A stretch of DNA of 64,000 nt from Flavimobilis soli. Lineage in GTDB: Bacteria; Actinomycetota; Actinomycetes; Actinomycetales; Cellulomonadaceae. The translations under genes and the position numbers were made by a program. This document shows positions 16,811-24,761 of this stretch, piece by piece. The first letter of the stretch is position 1; every line of letters begins with the position of its first letter. The notes under the pieces were generated by a model that saw only the letters and a list, made by a program, of their open reading frames with translations, was not told where the DNA came from and ran no database searches. The stretch lies in NCBI RefSeq assembly GCF_002564025.1, contig NZ_PDJH01000001.1, positions 1,488,001 to 1,552,000 on the forward strand, written 5' to 3'.

Positions 16811-17488
16811 ATGAGCAAGACCACGGCCGTAGGCCTGTGCAACACCGACGACATGAACGTCGTCCACGCGATGTTCCGCCACCTCCTGCAGCGGGCCGTC
16901 CCGCTCGTGGGGGAGATCCGCCCGGGCGACAGGGACCGGGCGGCGATCGTCGTCGCGCACGTCAGGGAGATCGCGCACGGCCTGCACGACCACCACTCCA
17001 CGGAGGACACGCTCCTGTGGGACGACCTGGCGGCACGCGCTCCGGCGTGCGCGCTCCACGTCGATCTCATGCGGTCGCAGCACGCGACGGTCGCGCAACA
17101 GCTCGTCCGCCTCGAGGCTCCGCTCGCGGAGCTCGAGGCCACCGCGAGCGCGACCGCACGGGACGACGCCGCAGAGGCGCTCGACCAGGTTCGGGTGACG
17201 CTCGAGGAGCACCTGGGCGCCGAGGAGGAGCAGATCCGCGCGTGGGTCCGGACGACCTTCACGCAGGACGAGTGGGACGTCCTGGGCCAGGTGGCGCGGA
17301 GCAAGATCCCGAAGGAGCGGATGTTCGTCCAGCTCGGGCACATGATGGCGCCGATGTCCGACGACGAGGCTCGCGCGTGGGTGCGCGCGAACCTTCCGCT
17401 GCCGGCCCGGCTGATGTACCTGCTGGTCGGGCGCCGCCAGTACCTCGCCGAGCTGCGGACGCTGTACCCGGAGGGCGTGCCCGCCTGA
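16811..17488 (+). CDS. hemerythrin-domain protein
   Basis: 225 aa. A four-helix hemerythrin-like fold is indicated by the spaced metal ligands: NVVHAMFRHLLQ near residue 18, HGLHDHHSTEDTLLW at about 55-69 (H-HxxxE), HVDLMRSQH at about 79-87, and LEEHLGAEEEQI (HxxxE/D) at about 135-146. Such proteins bind a di-iron centre and sense or carry O2 or NO; the exact role is unknown. The remaining C-terminal 70 residues (PMSDDEARAWVRANLP) are found in other actinobacterial members. ATG start with GAGGGGA upstream. Single gene followed by a hairpin. Confidence 0.92.
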   Translation: MSKTTAVGLCNTDDMNVVHAMFRHLLQRAVPLVGEIRPGDRDRAAIVVAHVREIAHGLHDHHSTEDTLLWDDLAARAPACALHVDLMRSQHATVAQQLVRLEAPLAELEATASATARDDAAEALDQVRVTLEEHLGAEEEQIRAWVRTTFTQDEWDVLGQVARSKIPKERMFVQLGHMMAPMSDDEARAWVRANLPLPARLMYLLVGRRQYLAELRTLYPEGVPA

Positions 17489-17508
17489 CGCGGCTGTTCT
17501 CGGGGAGC

Positions 17509-17557
17509 GGGCCGGGGTGCGCCGGCGGTCGTCATGTCCGGCGGCGCACGCCGGCCC
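17509..17557 (+). terminator. hairpin terminator after the hemerythrin gene
   Basis: 16-nt arms (17509-17524 and 17542-17557) with one mismatch, 21 bp after the stop codon. Only a weak TT follows. Confidence 0.6.
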
Positions 17558-17675
17558 TTGCCAGTGTGGTTGCCCGGGGTTCATGACTCGCTGGCGGGCG
17601 CCGATGGTTCGAAGGGGCGCCTGTGCGCCCTGGCTCGCCCGACCGGTCGCGCCGCACCACGAGAGAACGGGCACC

Positions 17676-18599
17676 ATGACCCTCCCGACCTCCGTGCCCC
17701 GCCCTGGCGGGGCGCGCTCGCGCATCATCCTCGTACTGGGGGCAGCGTTCCTGTCCGCCTCGCTCGTCGCCGCGCCGACCGCGAGCGCGGGCGCCGTCCC
17801 GGCTGCGACGACGGCGGCCACGAACGTCACCGCCAGCACGACGCCGGACGTCGCCTACGCGGAGGCTGTCGCGGCGCGCAAGGCGCTCGACAAGTCGATC
17901 AAGTCGGCCAAGAAGAGCGTGACCGGCTCGAAGGCGAAGTTCCTGTCGAAGAAGGACCGTAAGGTCGTCTCGAAGGCGCTGCCGACGGCCACGAAGGCTC
18001 GTGCCAAGGCTGTGAAGCAGATCAGCAAGACGAGCGCGGCGTCGTCGCAGCGGGCCACCAAGGCCCTGACGAAGGCGCGCACCGTCCTGCTGAAGAAGAC
18101 GAAGCGCCAGCGCTCTCTCGTCTCGTCGCGTTCCGCGGCGTACTCGAAGTTCTCGAAGGCGCTGACGGCGACGAAGAAGGCTCTCGCGGCCGAGAAGAAG
18201 CTCTCGAACGGCTCGAAGGCCAAGAAGCTGACGTCGGCGGAGAAGAAGTCGCTGAAGTCGCTGCGCTCGAAGGCGACGAAGGCTCGCACCGCTGCGCTCA
18301 AGAAGCGCAAGGCGACCAGCGCGACGGCGACCACCAAGGCTGCCAAGTCGCTGAGCGCCGCGGCGAAGGCTCTTCAGAAGAAGGTCGACTCCGTCAACAA
18401 GCGCCTGAAGCAGTCATCAACAACGAACAAGAACGTGGATGTATGGGGCGGGTTTCTGTGCACCCGCGGCTACTCGTACTACTCCTATGACCCGAAGCTC
18501 GGCTGGACGCTGACGGCCGCAATCAAGGACGCCAAGTCGCACCGCTGTGGAGTCTTCTACGAGTTCCGCCAGAACGGCAAGAAGATCCAGCTCTACTGA
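17676..18599 (+). CDS. secreted lysine-rich, low-complexity protein
   Basis: 307 aa from the ATG at 17676; the frame is open upstream without a better start. A signal peptide is clear: a basic N-terminus, a hydrophobic core (IILVLGAAFLSASLVAA) and an Ala-x-Ala-type site around PTASAGA. Residues of about 65-240 are nearly all Lys, Ala, Ser and Thr, in short runs such as SKKDRKVVSKALPTATKARA. They are strongly basic and helical, similar in composition to histone H1 tails. The last 50 residues are different, with two cysteines and many aromatics (FLCTRGYSYYSYD, HRCGVFYEF). This looks like a small folded domain, and its DNA is less G+C-rich. Function unknown; binding to anionic polymers (DNA, teichoic acid) is conceivable. 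Confidence 0.8.
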   Translation: MTLPTSVPRPGGARSRIILVLGAAFLSASLVAAPTASAGAVPAATTAATNVTASTTPDVAYAEAVAARKALDKSIKSAKKSVTGSKAKFLSKKDRKVVSKALPTATKARAKAVKQISKTSAASSQRATKALTKARTVLLKKTKRQRSLVSSRSAAYSKFSKALTATKKALAAEKKLSNGSKAKKLTSAEKKSLKSLRSKATKARTAALKKRKATSATATTKAAKSLSAAAKALQKKVDSVNKRLKQSSTTNKNVDVWGGFLCTRGYSYYSYDPKLGWTLTAAIKDAKSHRCGVFYEFRQNGKKIQLY

Positions 18600-18612
18600 C
18601 CCACCCCACGAA

Positions 18613-18646
18613 CACCGCCCGGCTCACGCGAGCCGGGCGGTGTTTC
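18613..18646 (+). terminator. intrinsic terminator
   Basis: 13-bp perfect arms (18613-18625 and 18630-18642), 4-nt loop, followed by TTT. It lies 13 bp after the lysine-rich protein gene. Confidence 0.85.
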
Positions 18647-18681
18647 TCCGCTGACAACAACACGCACCAGGAGCAGTACCC

Positions 18682-18807
18682 ATGGCAACCGACACGACTG
18701 CCGCCGAGAACGGCTGCGCGTGCCGCGCGCGGGTCGCGCCCGCGCCAGGATGGGAGTCCGGTCACAACGTCTCCCGCGTCACGGCGCGCCCGGCGACGTC
18801 GTCGTAG
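18682..18807 (+). CDS. possible small protein, 41 aa
   Basis: A short frame begins at ATG 18682 with AGGAG about 9 nt upstream and ends at TAG 18805-18807. It encodes a peptide starting MATDTTAAENGCACRAR with a Cys-Ala-Cys motif and ending in ARPATSS. It lies between a strong terminator and the Sir2 gene, ending 9 bp before the Sir2 start, so it could be a leader gene. No homology can be judged; it may be spurious. Confidence 0.3.
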   Translation: MATDTTAAENGCACRARVAPAPGWESGHNVSRVTARPATSS

Positions 18808-18816
18808 CGTGGTCGG

Positions 18817-19701
18817 GTGACCTCGACCGCCCTCCTCGACACCCGCGCGGCGCTCGCGCCTGACGTGGCCGAGCTCGTCGCGCTCGTGCGCGGACGCCGC
18901 ACCGCCGTGCTCACGGGCGCGGGCCTGTCGACGGACTCGGGGATCCCGGACTACCGCGGACCCGGATCGGCGCCCCGCAACCCGATGACCTATCAGCAGT
19001 TCACGGGCGACCCGGCGTTCCGGCGGCACTACTGGGCGCGCAACCACGTCGGGTGGCGCCACATGGCCGCCACGCGCCCCAACGACGGGCACCGCGCGCT
19101 GGCCGCGCTCGAGCGAGCGGGTGCCGTGTCGGGCGTCGTGACGCAGAACGTCGATACCCTCCACCGCCGCGCCGGCTCGCAGAACCTCGTCGACCTGCAC
19201 GGCTCGTACGACCGGGTGCGCTGCCTGGCCTGCGGGTACACCGTTTCACGTGAATCACTCGACGTCCGGCTGACCGCGCTCAACCCTGGTTTCCGGGAGG
19301 CGCAGGGCGTCGTCGACGACATCGAGATCGCGCCCGACGCCGACGCCGTCGTCGAGTCGACCGCCTCCTTCGTGGTCGCCGACTGCGAGCGCTGCGGCGG
19401 CATGCTCAAGCCCGACATCGTCTACTTCGGCGAGACGGTCCCGCGCGAGAAGGTCGCGCGGAGCTACGAGATCGTCGACGACGCCGACGTCCTGCTCGTC
19501 GCCGGCTCGTCCCTCACCGTCCACTCGGGGTTGCGGTACGCCCGGCACGCCGTGCGCAGCGGCAAGCCGCTCGCGATCATCAACCGCGGCGCCACGCGCG
19601 CCGACGACATCGCGACCGTCCGCCTCGACGCCGGCACGAGCGAGACCCTCACCGCGCTGCTGCCCCACCTCCTCCCGACGCCGCCGCGCCCCGCGGGCTG
19701 A
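18817..19701 (+). CDS. Sir2-family NAD-dependent protein deacylase
   Basis: 294 aa from the GTG at 18817. Sirtuin motifs in order: GAGLSTDSGIPDYRG (residues 34-48), TQNVDTLHRRAG (109-120), the catalytic His in LVDLHGSYD (His128), and a four-cysteine zinc site CLAC (136-139) and CERC (190-193). GSSLTVHSG and an INRG end for NAD binding complete the fold. It removes acyl groups from lysines using NAD. The ribosome-binding site is weak. The tyrosine phosphatase gene follows 43 bp later on the same strand. Confidence 0.95.
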   Translation: MTSTALLDTRAALAPDVAELVALVRGRRTAVLTGAGLSTDSGIPDYRGPGSAPRNPMTYQQFTGDPAFRRHYWARNHVGWRHMAATRPNDGHRALAALERAGAVSGVVTQNVDTLHRRAGSQNLVDLHGSYDRVRCLACGYTVSRESLDVRLTALNPGFREAQGVVDDIEIAPDADAVVESTASFVVADCERCGGMLKPDIVYFGETVPREKVARSYEIVDDADVLLVAGSSLTVHSGLRYARHAVRSGKPLAIINRGATRADDIATVRLDAGTSETLTALLPHLLPTPPRPAG

Positions 19702-19744
19702 CTCCTCTCCGAGCGCGGTCGCCCCGACCTGGGAGGATCGGACC

Positions 19745-20482
19745 ATGACGACCGCACCGCTCGACCAGATCGCCGGCTTCGCCAACCTGCGCGACGTCGC
19801 CGGCTACCGCGTCGGCTCCACGACCGTCCGTCCGCACGCCCTCCTGCGCTCGGACGCGCCGTCGTCCCTCGACGACGCTGCAGCGACGGCCCTGCGCGAC
19901 GTCGGCCTCGTCGCCGTGATCGATCTGCGCGACGAGCGCGAGCAGCAGACGGCCCCGTCGCAGTTCGCCGACCACGGCTTCACCGTGTCGCACCTGCCGA
20001 TCTTCGACTCGTCCGCGCACGCGCTCGTGCAGCCCGAGATCGGCCTCACCCAGCTTTACCGGCACATGGTCGAGGGCTGCGCGACGACGCTCACGGCCGC
20101 CGTCCGCTCCGTCGCGACGGCCGCGCCCGGGGCCGTCCTCGTGCACTGCACCGCAGGCAAGGACCGCACGGGCATCACGGTCGCCCTCGCGCTGCGCGCG
20201 ATCGGCGTCTCGCGTGACGACGTCGTCGCGAACTACGTCCAGACCGAGGCCCGGCTGCGTGGGCCGTGGCTCGACGCGCAGATGGTGCGCCTCGTCGCCT
20301 TCCTCGGCGACGAGCGCGCGCACGAGTTCGTCGACCTGCTCGTCGGCAGCCCGGCCGAGGCGATCGAGACCGCGCTCGACGCCGTCGAGCAGGGCTCCTC
20401 CGAGCGCACGCTCCCCTACCTGCGCGCGCACGGCATGACCGACGACGAGCTCAAGGCTCTCGAGGCCCGCCTCCTCGGCTGA
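19745..20482 (+). CDS. tyrosine-protein phosphatase (PtpB-like)
   Basis: 245 aa. It carries the cysteine phosphatase P-loop HCTAGKDRTG (His134, Cys135, Arg141), and the N-terminal FANLRDVAGYRVGSTTVRP region typical of the PtpB / Tyr_phosphatase_2 (DSP-like) group in actinobacteria. It is cytosolic, with no signal sequence. A GGAGGA lies 8-10 nt before the ATG. Possibly co-transcribed with sir2. Substrate unknown: phosphotyrosine, phosphoserine or phosphoinositides are reported for the family. Confidence 0.92.
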   Translation: MTTAPLDQIAGFANLRDVAGYRVGSTTVRPHALLRSDAPSSLDDAAATALRDVGLVAVIDLRDEREQQTAPSQFADHGFTVSHLPIFDSSAHALVQPEIGLTQLYRHMVEGCATTLTAAVRSVATAAPGAVLVHCTAGKDRTGITVALALRAIGVSRDDVVANYVQTEARLRGPWLDAQMVRLVAFLGDERAHEFVDLLVGSPAEAIETALDAVEQGSSERTLPYLRAHGMTDDELKALEARLLG

Positions 20483-20511
20483 GCCGCGCGCCCGACGACG
20501 CCGCGCGGCTC
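20481..20511. terminator. bidirectional terminator between phosphatase and tadA
   Basis: 10-bp perfect arms (20481-20490 and 20502-20511) start within the phosphatase stop codon and lie 14 bp from the tadA stop, between convergent genes. Confidence 0.6.
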
Positions 20512-20525
20512 GGGCGCCGCGCCCG

Positions 20526-20990
20526 TCAGCCGCGACGCGACGCGAAGAACTCCCGCAGCAGCCCCTCGCACTCCGCCGCGCGCACGCCCGGCCGCACCTC
20601 GACCGTGTGCAGCGCGCGCGGGTCACGCACGAGGTCCCACTTCGAGCCCGTCGCGCCCGCCTTGTCGTCCCACGCCCCCAGCACGAGCCGCGGCACCCGT
20701 GCCGCCATGATCGCGCCCGCGCACATGACGCACGGCTCGAGCGTCACGACGAGCGTGCAGCCGTCGAGGCGCCACGTCCCCAGCGCCTCCGCCGCAGCGC
20801 GCAGGGCCACCACCTCGGCGTGCGCCGTCGGGTCCCCCGACGCCTCCCGCTCGTTGTGCCCGCGCCCCACGACCTGCCCCGACGCGTCGACGACGACGGC
20901 GCCCACCGGCACGTCGTGCGTCGCGAGCGCGAGGTGCGCCTCCGCGAGGGCGAGACCCATCGCCTCGTCCCACCGTCCGTCGTCGTGCAT
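20526..20990 (-). CDS. tadA: tRNA adenosine(34) deaminase TadA
   Basis: 154 aa from the ATG at 20990; the open frame extends upstream across the divergent upp promoter. Zinc deaminase motifs are complete: TAHAEV with His57 and catalytic Glu59, and EPCVMCAGA with Cys87 and Cys90. DPTAHAE and the GAWDDKAGATGSKWDL segment are typical of TadA, which converts A34 to inosine in tRNA-Arg(ACG). The protein starts 72 bp from upp on the opposite strand, so the two share a promoter region. Confidence 0.94.
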   Translation of the reverse strand: MHDDGRWDEAMGLALAEAHLALATHDVPVGAVVVDASGQVVGRGHNEREASGDPTAHAEVVALRAAAEALGTWRLDGCTLVVTLEPCVMCAGAIMAARVPRLVLGAWDDKAGATGSKWDLVRDPRALHTVEVRPGVRAAECEGLLREFFASRRG

Positions 20991-21062
20991 GGACTCATGG
21001 TCGCAGACGAAGTCACAGCCCAGGGCGGTCCGCGGCGACCCCGCGAGCGGTACGGTTGACCC

Positions 21063-21698
21063 ATGCGCCTGCACGTAGCCGACCACCCGCTCGTCGCCCA
21101 CAAGCTCACCGTCCTGCGTGACAAGAACACGGCCTCGCCGAACTTCCGGCTCCTGGTCGACGAGCTCGTGACCCTCCTCGCCTACGAGGCCACCCGTGAG
21201 GTGCGCACCGAGGACGCGCCCATCACGACCCCGGTCACCGACACGGTCGGCACGAAGATCGCAGACCCGCAGCCGATCGTCGTCCCGATCCTGCGCGCGG
21301 GCCTCGGCATGCTCGAGGGCATGACCCGCCTCATCCCGACCGCCGAGGTGGGCTTCCTCGGCATGCAGCGCGACGAGGAGACGCTCGAGGCGATCACCTA
21401 CGCCAACCGCCTCCCCGATGACCTGTCCGGTCGCCAGTGCTTCCTGCTCGACCCGATGCTCGCCACCGGTGGCACGCTCGTCGCGTCGATCAACTACCTG
21501 CTCGACCGTGGCGCGCGCGACGTCACCGCCGTCTGCCTGCTCGCCGCACCCGAGGGCCTCAAGGTCCTCGAGGAGGCCATCGGTGACCGCGCCGACGTGA
21601 CCGTCGTCGTCGCCGCCGTCGACGAGCGCCTCGACGAGAACGCCTACATCGTCCCCGGCCTCGGCGACGCGGGCGACCGCCTCTACGGCATCGTCTGA
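21063..21698 (+). CDS. upp: uracil phosphoribosyltransferase
   Basis: 211 aa, normal length for Upp. PRPP-binding motif [10 protein letters not shown] at residues 129-138, PILRAGLGM at about 75-83, TVLRDKNT near the N-terminus, and the C-terminal [12 protein letters not shown] uracil loop. It converts uracil and PRPP to UMP in pyrimidine salvage. Divergent from tadA, followed by a strong hairpin. Confidence 0.97.
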   Translation: MRLHVADHPLVAHKLTVLRDKNTASPNFRLLVDELVTLLAYEATREVRTEDAPITTPVTDTVGTKIADPQPIVVPILRAGLGMLEGMTRLIPTAEVGFLGMQRDEETLEAITYANRLPDDLSGRQCFLLDPMLATGGTLVASINYLLDRGARDVTAVCLLAAPEGLKVLEEAIGDRADVTVVVAAVDERLDENAYIVPGLGDAGDRLYGIV

Positions 21699-21745
21699 GC
21701 CGACGCCCCCTCCCGCTCGGCGCAGTCGAGCTGAGGACCGCACGA

Positions 21746-21779
21746 CAGAGCCCCTGACCGCGAACGGTCAGGGGCTCTG
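21746..21779. terminator. bidirectional terminator between upp and the sigma-factor gene
   Basis: 15-bp perfect arms (21746-21760 and 21765-21779) with a CGAA loop, positioned between converging stop codons. Confidence 0.85.
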
Positions 21780-21784
21780 CTGCG

Positions 21785-24616
21785 TCACGGGTGGAACAGT
21801 GCTCGCTCGACCTGGAGGCTCGTGAGGCTCGTCAGGGACACGGGGCTCTGCACCTCGATGACACCCTCTCCCGAACCGAGCACGACCGGGCCAGCGGGAT
21901 GGGCGATCTCGACGCGTGCGGGCACCCACACGGTGCCGCCGCCCTGCTCGACCGTCGCACGGACCGGCACCTCGATGCGGAGCTGCGACCCGGGCGAGAG
22001 CACGGGAAGCGCACAGACGACCGTGCGCCCGTCGACGCCGCACAGCTCGTCGTTCATCGTCGGCTGCGCGTCGAGCTCGATGAGCTCGGGGAGCTCGACG
22101 ACGGCCCTCGCGCCGCTCACGGACCGGCCGTTGCCGGTCACGACGAAGCCCAGCGTGCCGGGGTCGGTCGGCTCGTACTGAGCGGGGCGCGGCAGGAAGA
22201 CGTCCTCCGACGCGATCGTCACCCCGAGGAGCGGCGCGGGCCAGTACAGCGCGGTGGTCAACGAGTCGGCGTCCGGACCCCACGAGAGCTCGCTCTTGCC
22301 GAGCTCTCGCGTGCCCGTGTACGCGGGCAGGTCCAGTCGCACCCAGTCACGGAGACCGCGCGGGTTGCCCGGCAGGTCCTCCGTGACGCACTCGAGCGTG
22401 CGCTCCGGCGAGTCGAGCAGGTCGCACGTCCAGCCCTCCGCCCCCGGAGAGAGCGCGCCACCGCGCTCCGCAGACCAGTCAGCCCCCTCGGGGAGGGTCA
22501 CGCGCACCAACGCGGGCGTCGAGGTCTCGCCCGCGTTCGTCACCTCGACGCCCAGGTAGCCGGTCCCGCCAGCCACGAGGGCGCTGTCGTCGAGCACACG
22601 CGCCTGCACGTCCGCCGGGGCCGGCTCGACCGCGACCTGCAGCGTCATCGTCGTCGAGCCGCCAGCCGTCGTCACGCGCGCCGAGACGCTGAGCTCGGAC
22701 ATGTTGTACGCGTCGAGCATGAGGTCGATCGTGGTCGAGACCTCACCGCCCGCGGCGATGTCCGGGACCGTACAGACGACAGAGGTCTCCGTCGTCGAGC
22801 ACGACCACGTCGTGGTCTCCGCGGCGGCCTCGCTGATCGCGGCCGCGACGCGCGCGCTGAAGGTCTGAGGCGCGAACGCGAACAAGGTCGGGAACGCGAG
22901 CCGGGTGCGCGCCGCGGCTGGAGCCGCCTTGACCGGGCTGTCGCTCAGACCGACGCCCGTGACGTAGACGCCCTGCGGGAGCGTGAGCTCCACCTCGATG
23001 TCCGTGGCCGTCTGCGGCGCGGTGTTCGACACCGAGAACGTCACGGACGCCGTGCCGAGGGCCCTCAGCTGGGAGATCGCGAGCCGCAGCGCGGTCGGCG
23101 CGACCGGCTCGTCCGACGGCTCCTCGGCCTCGTTGGTCGACGTCGGCGACGGCGACGGCGTGGGCGTGGGTGCCGCGGACCGCGTCGGGCTGGGCGTGGG
23201 CTCCGTGGTCGGCTCGTCCGTCGGCTCCGGAGCGGGCTCGTCGGACGGATCGTCGGTCGGCTCGTCAGACGGCTCGTCGCCGGGCTCGCCGGACGGGTCC
23301 GCCGTGGGCCCCGTGCCGCCCGTCGGCTCGGACGACGGTCCGTCGCCCGAGGCAGGCGGCACGAGCGGCCCGTCCGGCGGAGCCGCGGACTCCGTGGACT
23401 CCGGCGTCGGCTCCTCCTCCGGGTCGTCCGCGACCGGGACGGGAGTCGCGACCGGCGGTGAGGTCGGCTGCTGCAGGGTCTCCGCGCCACCGGAGAGGGG
23501 ACGGGCCGGGATGACCGGGCTGCCACCGGACGAGAACGCGACGACAGCGGCCACGAGGCCACCAACGACGACGAAGCCTGCGGCGAGCAGCACACCGACC
23601 GGGACCTGGGCGAGCGCCGCCAGCACTCCAGCCGTGGGAGCTGCGGCCGCGCCACCAGGGACGACCCCGGCAGCGGTGCCCGCACCGTTGACCGGCGCAC
23701 CTGCGGCACGGCCGAGGACCGCCGCGGCGTCGGCCTGGGACGCGGCCAGACCTTCCGTGCCCGCCGCGGCACCTGCACCGGCAGCACCCACGGCAGGCAC
23801 CGCACCACCGAGGGGGAGCAGGCCGAGCGCACCGAGGCCGAGCGTGCCGAGGACGAGCGGGGCGACGACGGCGCGCATCCCCTGCGCGAGGTCGCCCAGC
23901 TCGAGGGCGGCGGCGCGGCAGACCGCGCACTGGTCGAGGTGCGCCTCGACCCGCGTCGTCTCGCGACGCGCAAGACCGCCGCGCGCGTACGACCCGAGCT
24001 GCTCGTTGATCGCCCGGCAGTCGTCCGCGACGCCAGCAGTGGTGAGGTGGGCCTGCAGGTAGGCCTGGCGCAGCCCTTCGCGCGCGCGGTACGCGAGCGC
24101 CGAGACGCCGTTCGCCGACATGCCGAGCGCTGGCGCGACCGCCGCCGGGGTCTGCTGCTCGATGTCCAGGTACCAGAGCACCGTGCGCCAGCGCTCCGGA
24201 AGGGACTCGAACGCGCGCGCGACGGTGCGGTCCTCGAAGCCCTGGAGCATCGGCTCCTCGGTGGACGCGAGCGGCCCGACGACCGAGTCGAACACGTCGA
24301 CGTCGTCCGTCGCTGTCGTGCGCCGCGCTTTCTCGAGCGCCTCGACCGCCCGGCGCCGGACGACCGTGAACAGGTACGCGCGGAACGCGACGTCCGGGCC
24401 CTTGCCCGCGCGGAGCACCCCGAGGACCTTCTCGAAGGCGCCCGCGACGACGTCGTCCGCGTCAGTCGCCGGCACGTACCGCTGCGCGACCCTGCGCGCC
24501 GCCTCGGCATGCCGCTCGTAGAGCGCGCCAAAGGCAGCCGTGTCGCCCTGTCGCACGGCTGTGATCAGCTCGGCGTCACTCGCGATCCCCTCCGGGACGC
24601 GCGTCACGTCACTCAT
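21785..24616 (-). CDS. ECF-type sigma factor fused to zinc-finger anti-sigma, membrane anchor and DUF11-like ectodomain
   Basis: 943 aa from the ATG at 24616 (GGGAAG upstream). Residues about 15-100 are sigma region 2 (ALYERHAEAARRVAQRYVPATDADDVV) and about 130-185 region 4 (FESLPERWRTVLWYLDIEQQTPAAVAPALG). About 198-245 is a zf-HC2 anti-sigma domain with HLDQCAVC (HxxxCxxC). Two hydrophobic stretches follow (about 248-285 and 328-362). Then comes a Pro/Asp/Glu/Ser/Thr-rich linker of over 100 residues. The last 430 or so residues hold DUF11-like beta-domains with repeated Cys pairs (WSCSTTETSVVC, WTCDLLDSPERTLEC, ELCGVDGRTVVC). The plan resembles ECF sigma factors with C-terminal membrane extensions (ECF52-like). 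It would link an outside signal directly to transcription. Single gene between two terminated neighbours. Confidence 0.85.
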   Translation of the reverse strand: MSDVTRVPEGIASDAELITAVRQGDTAAFGALYERHAEAARRVAQRYVPATDADDVVAGAFEKVLGVLRAGKGPDVAFRAYLFTVVRRRAVEALEKARRTTATDDVDVFDSVVGPLASTEEPMLQGFEDRTVARAFESLPERWRTVLWYLDIEQQTPAAVAPALGMSANGVSALAYRAREGLRQAYLQAHLTTAGVADDCRAINEQLGSYARGGLARRETTRVEAHLDQCAVCRAAALELGDLAQGMRAVVAPLVLGTLGLGALGLLPLGGAVPAVGAAGAGAAAGTEGLAASQADAAAVLGRAAGAPVNGAGTAAGVVPGGAAAAPTAGVLAALAQVPVGVLLAAGFVVVGGLVAAVVAFSSGGSPVIPARPLSGGAETLQQPTSPPVATPVPVADDPEEEPTPESTESAAPPDGPLVPPASGDGPSSEPTGGTGPTADPSGEPGDEPSDEPTDDPSDEPAPEPTDEPTTEPTPSPTRSAAPTPTPSPSPTSTNEAEEPSDEPVAPTALRLAISQLRALGTASVTFSVSNTAPQTATDIEVELTLPQGVYVTGVGLSDSPVKAAPAAARTRLAFPTLFAFAPQTFSARVAAAISEAAAETTTWSCSTTETSVVCTVPDIAAGGEVSTTIDLMLDAYNMSELSVSARVTTAGGSTTMTLQVAVEPAPADVQARVLDDSALVAGGTGYLGVEVTNAGETSTPALVRVTLPEGADWSAERGGALSPGAEGWTCDLLDSPERTLECVTEDLPGNPRGLRDWVRLDLPAYTGTRELGKSELSWGPDADSLTTALYWPAPLLGVTIASEDVFLPRPAQYEPTDPGTLGFVVTGNGRSVSGARAVVELPELIELDAQPTMNDELCGVDGRTVVCALPVLSPGSQLRIEVPVRATVEQGGGTVWVPARVEIAHPAGPVVLGSGEGVIEVQSPVSLTSLTSLQVERALFHP

Positions 24617-24635
24617 GTGGCTTCCCCGCCCATCT

Positions 24636-24651
24636 GCGGTGATCACACCGC
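24636..24651. promoter_or_regulatory. perfect inverted repeat upstream of the sigma-fusion gene
   Basis: GCGGTG-ATCA-CACCGC, 6-bp arms around ATCA, lies 20 bp upstream of the sigma-fusion start and about 110 bp before the divergent GGDEF-like gene. It could be an operator serving either gene, or an mRNA hairpin. No regulator is assigned. Confidence 0.4.
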
Positions 24652-24761
24652 ACCAGAGGAATAGTGCCATGCAACATGCCGCACGGGGCACCCCGCAGCA
24701 TCTTCCAAACTGGTCACGAAGAGTCGCGTCATAGTCACCGAGCTCGCCCCTCTCATCAGTC

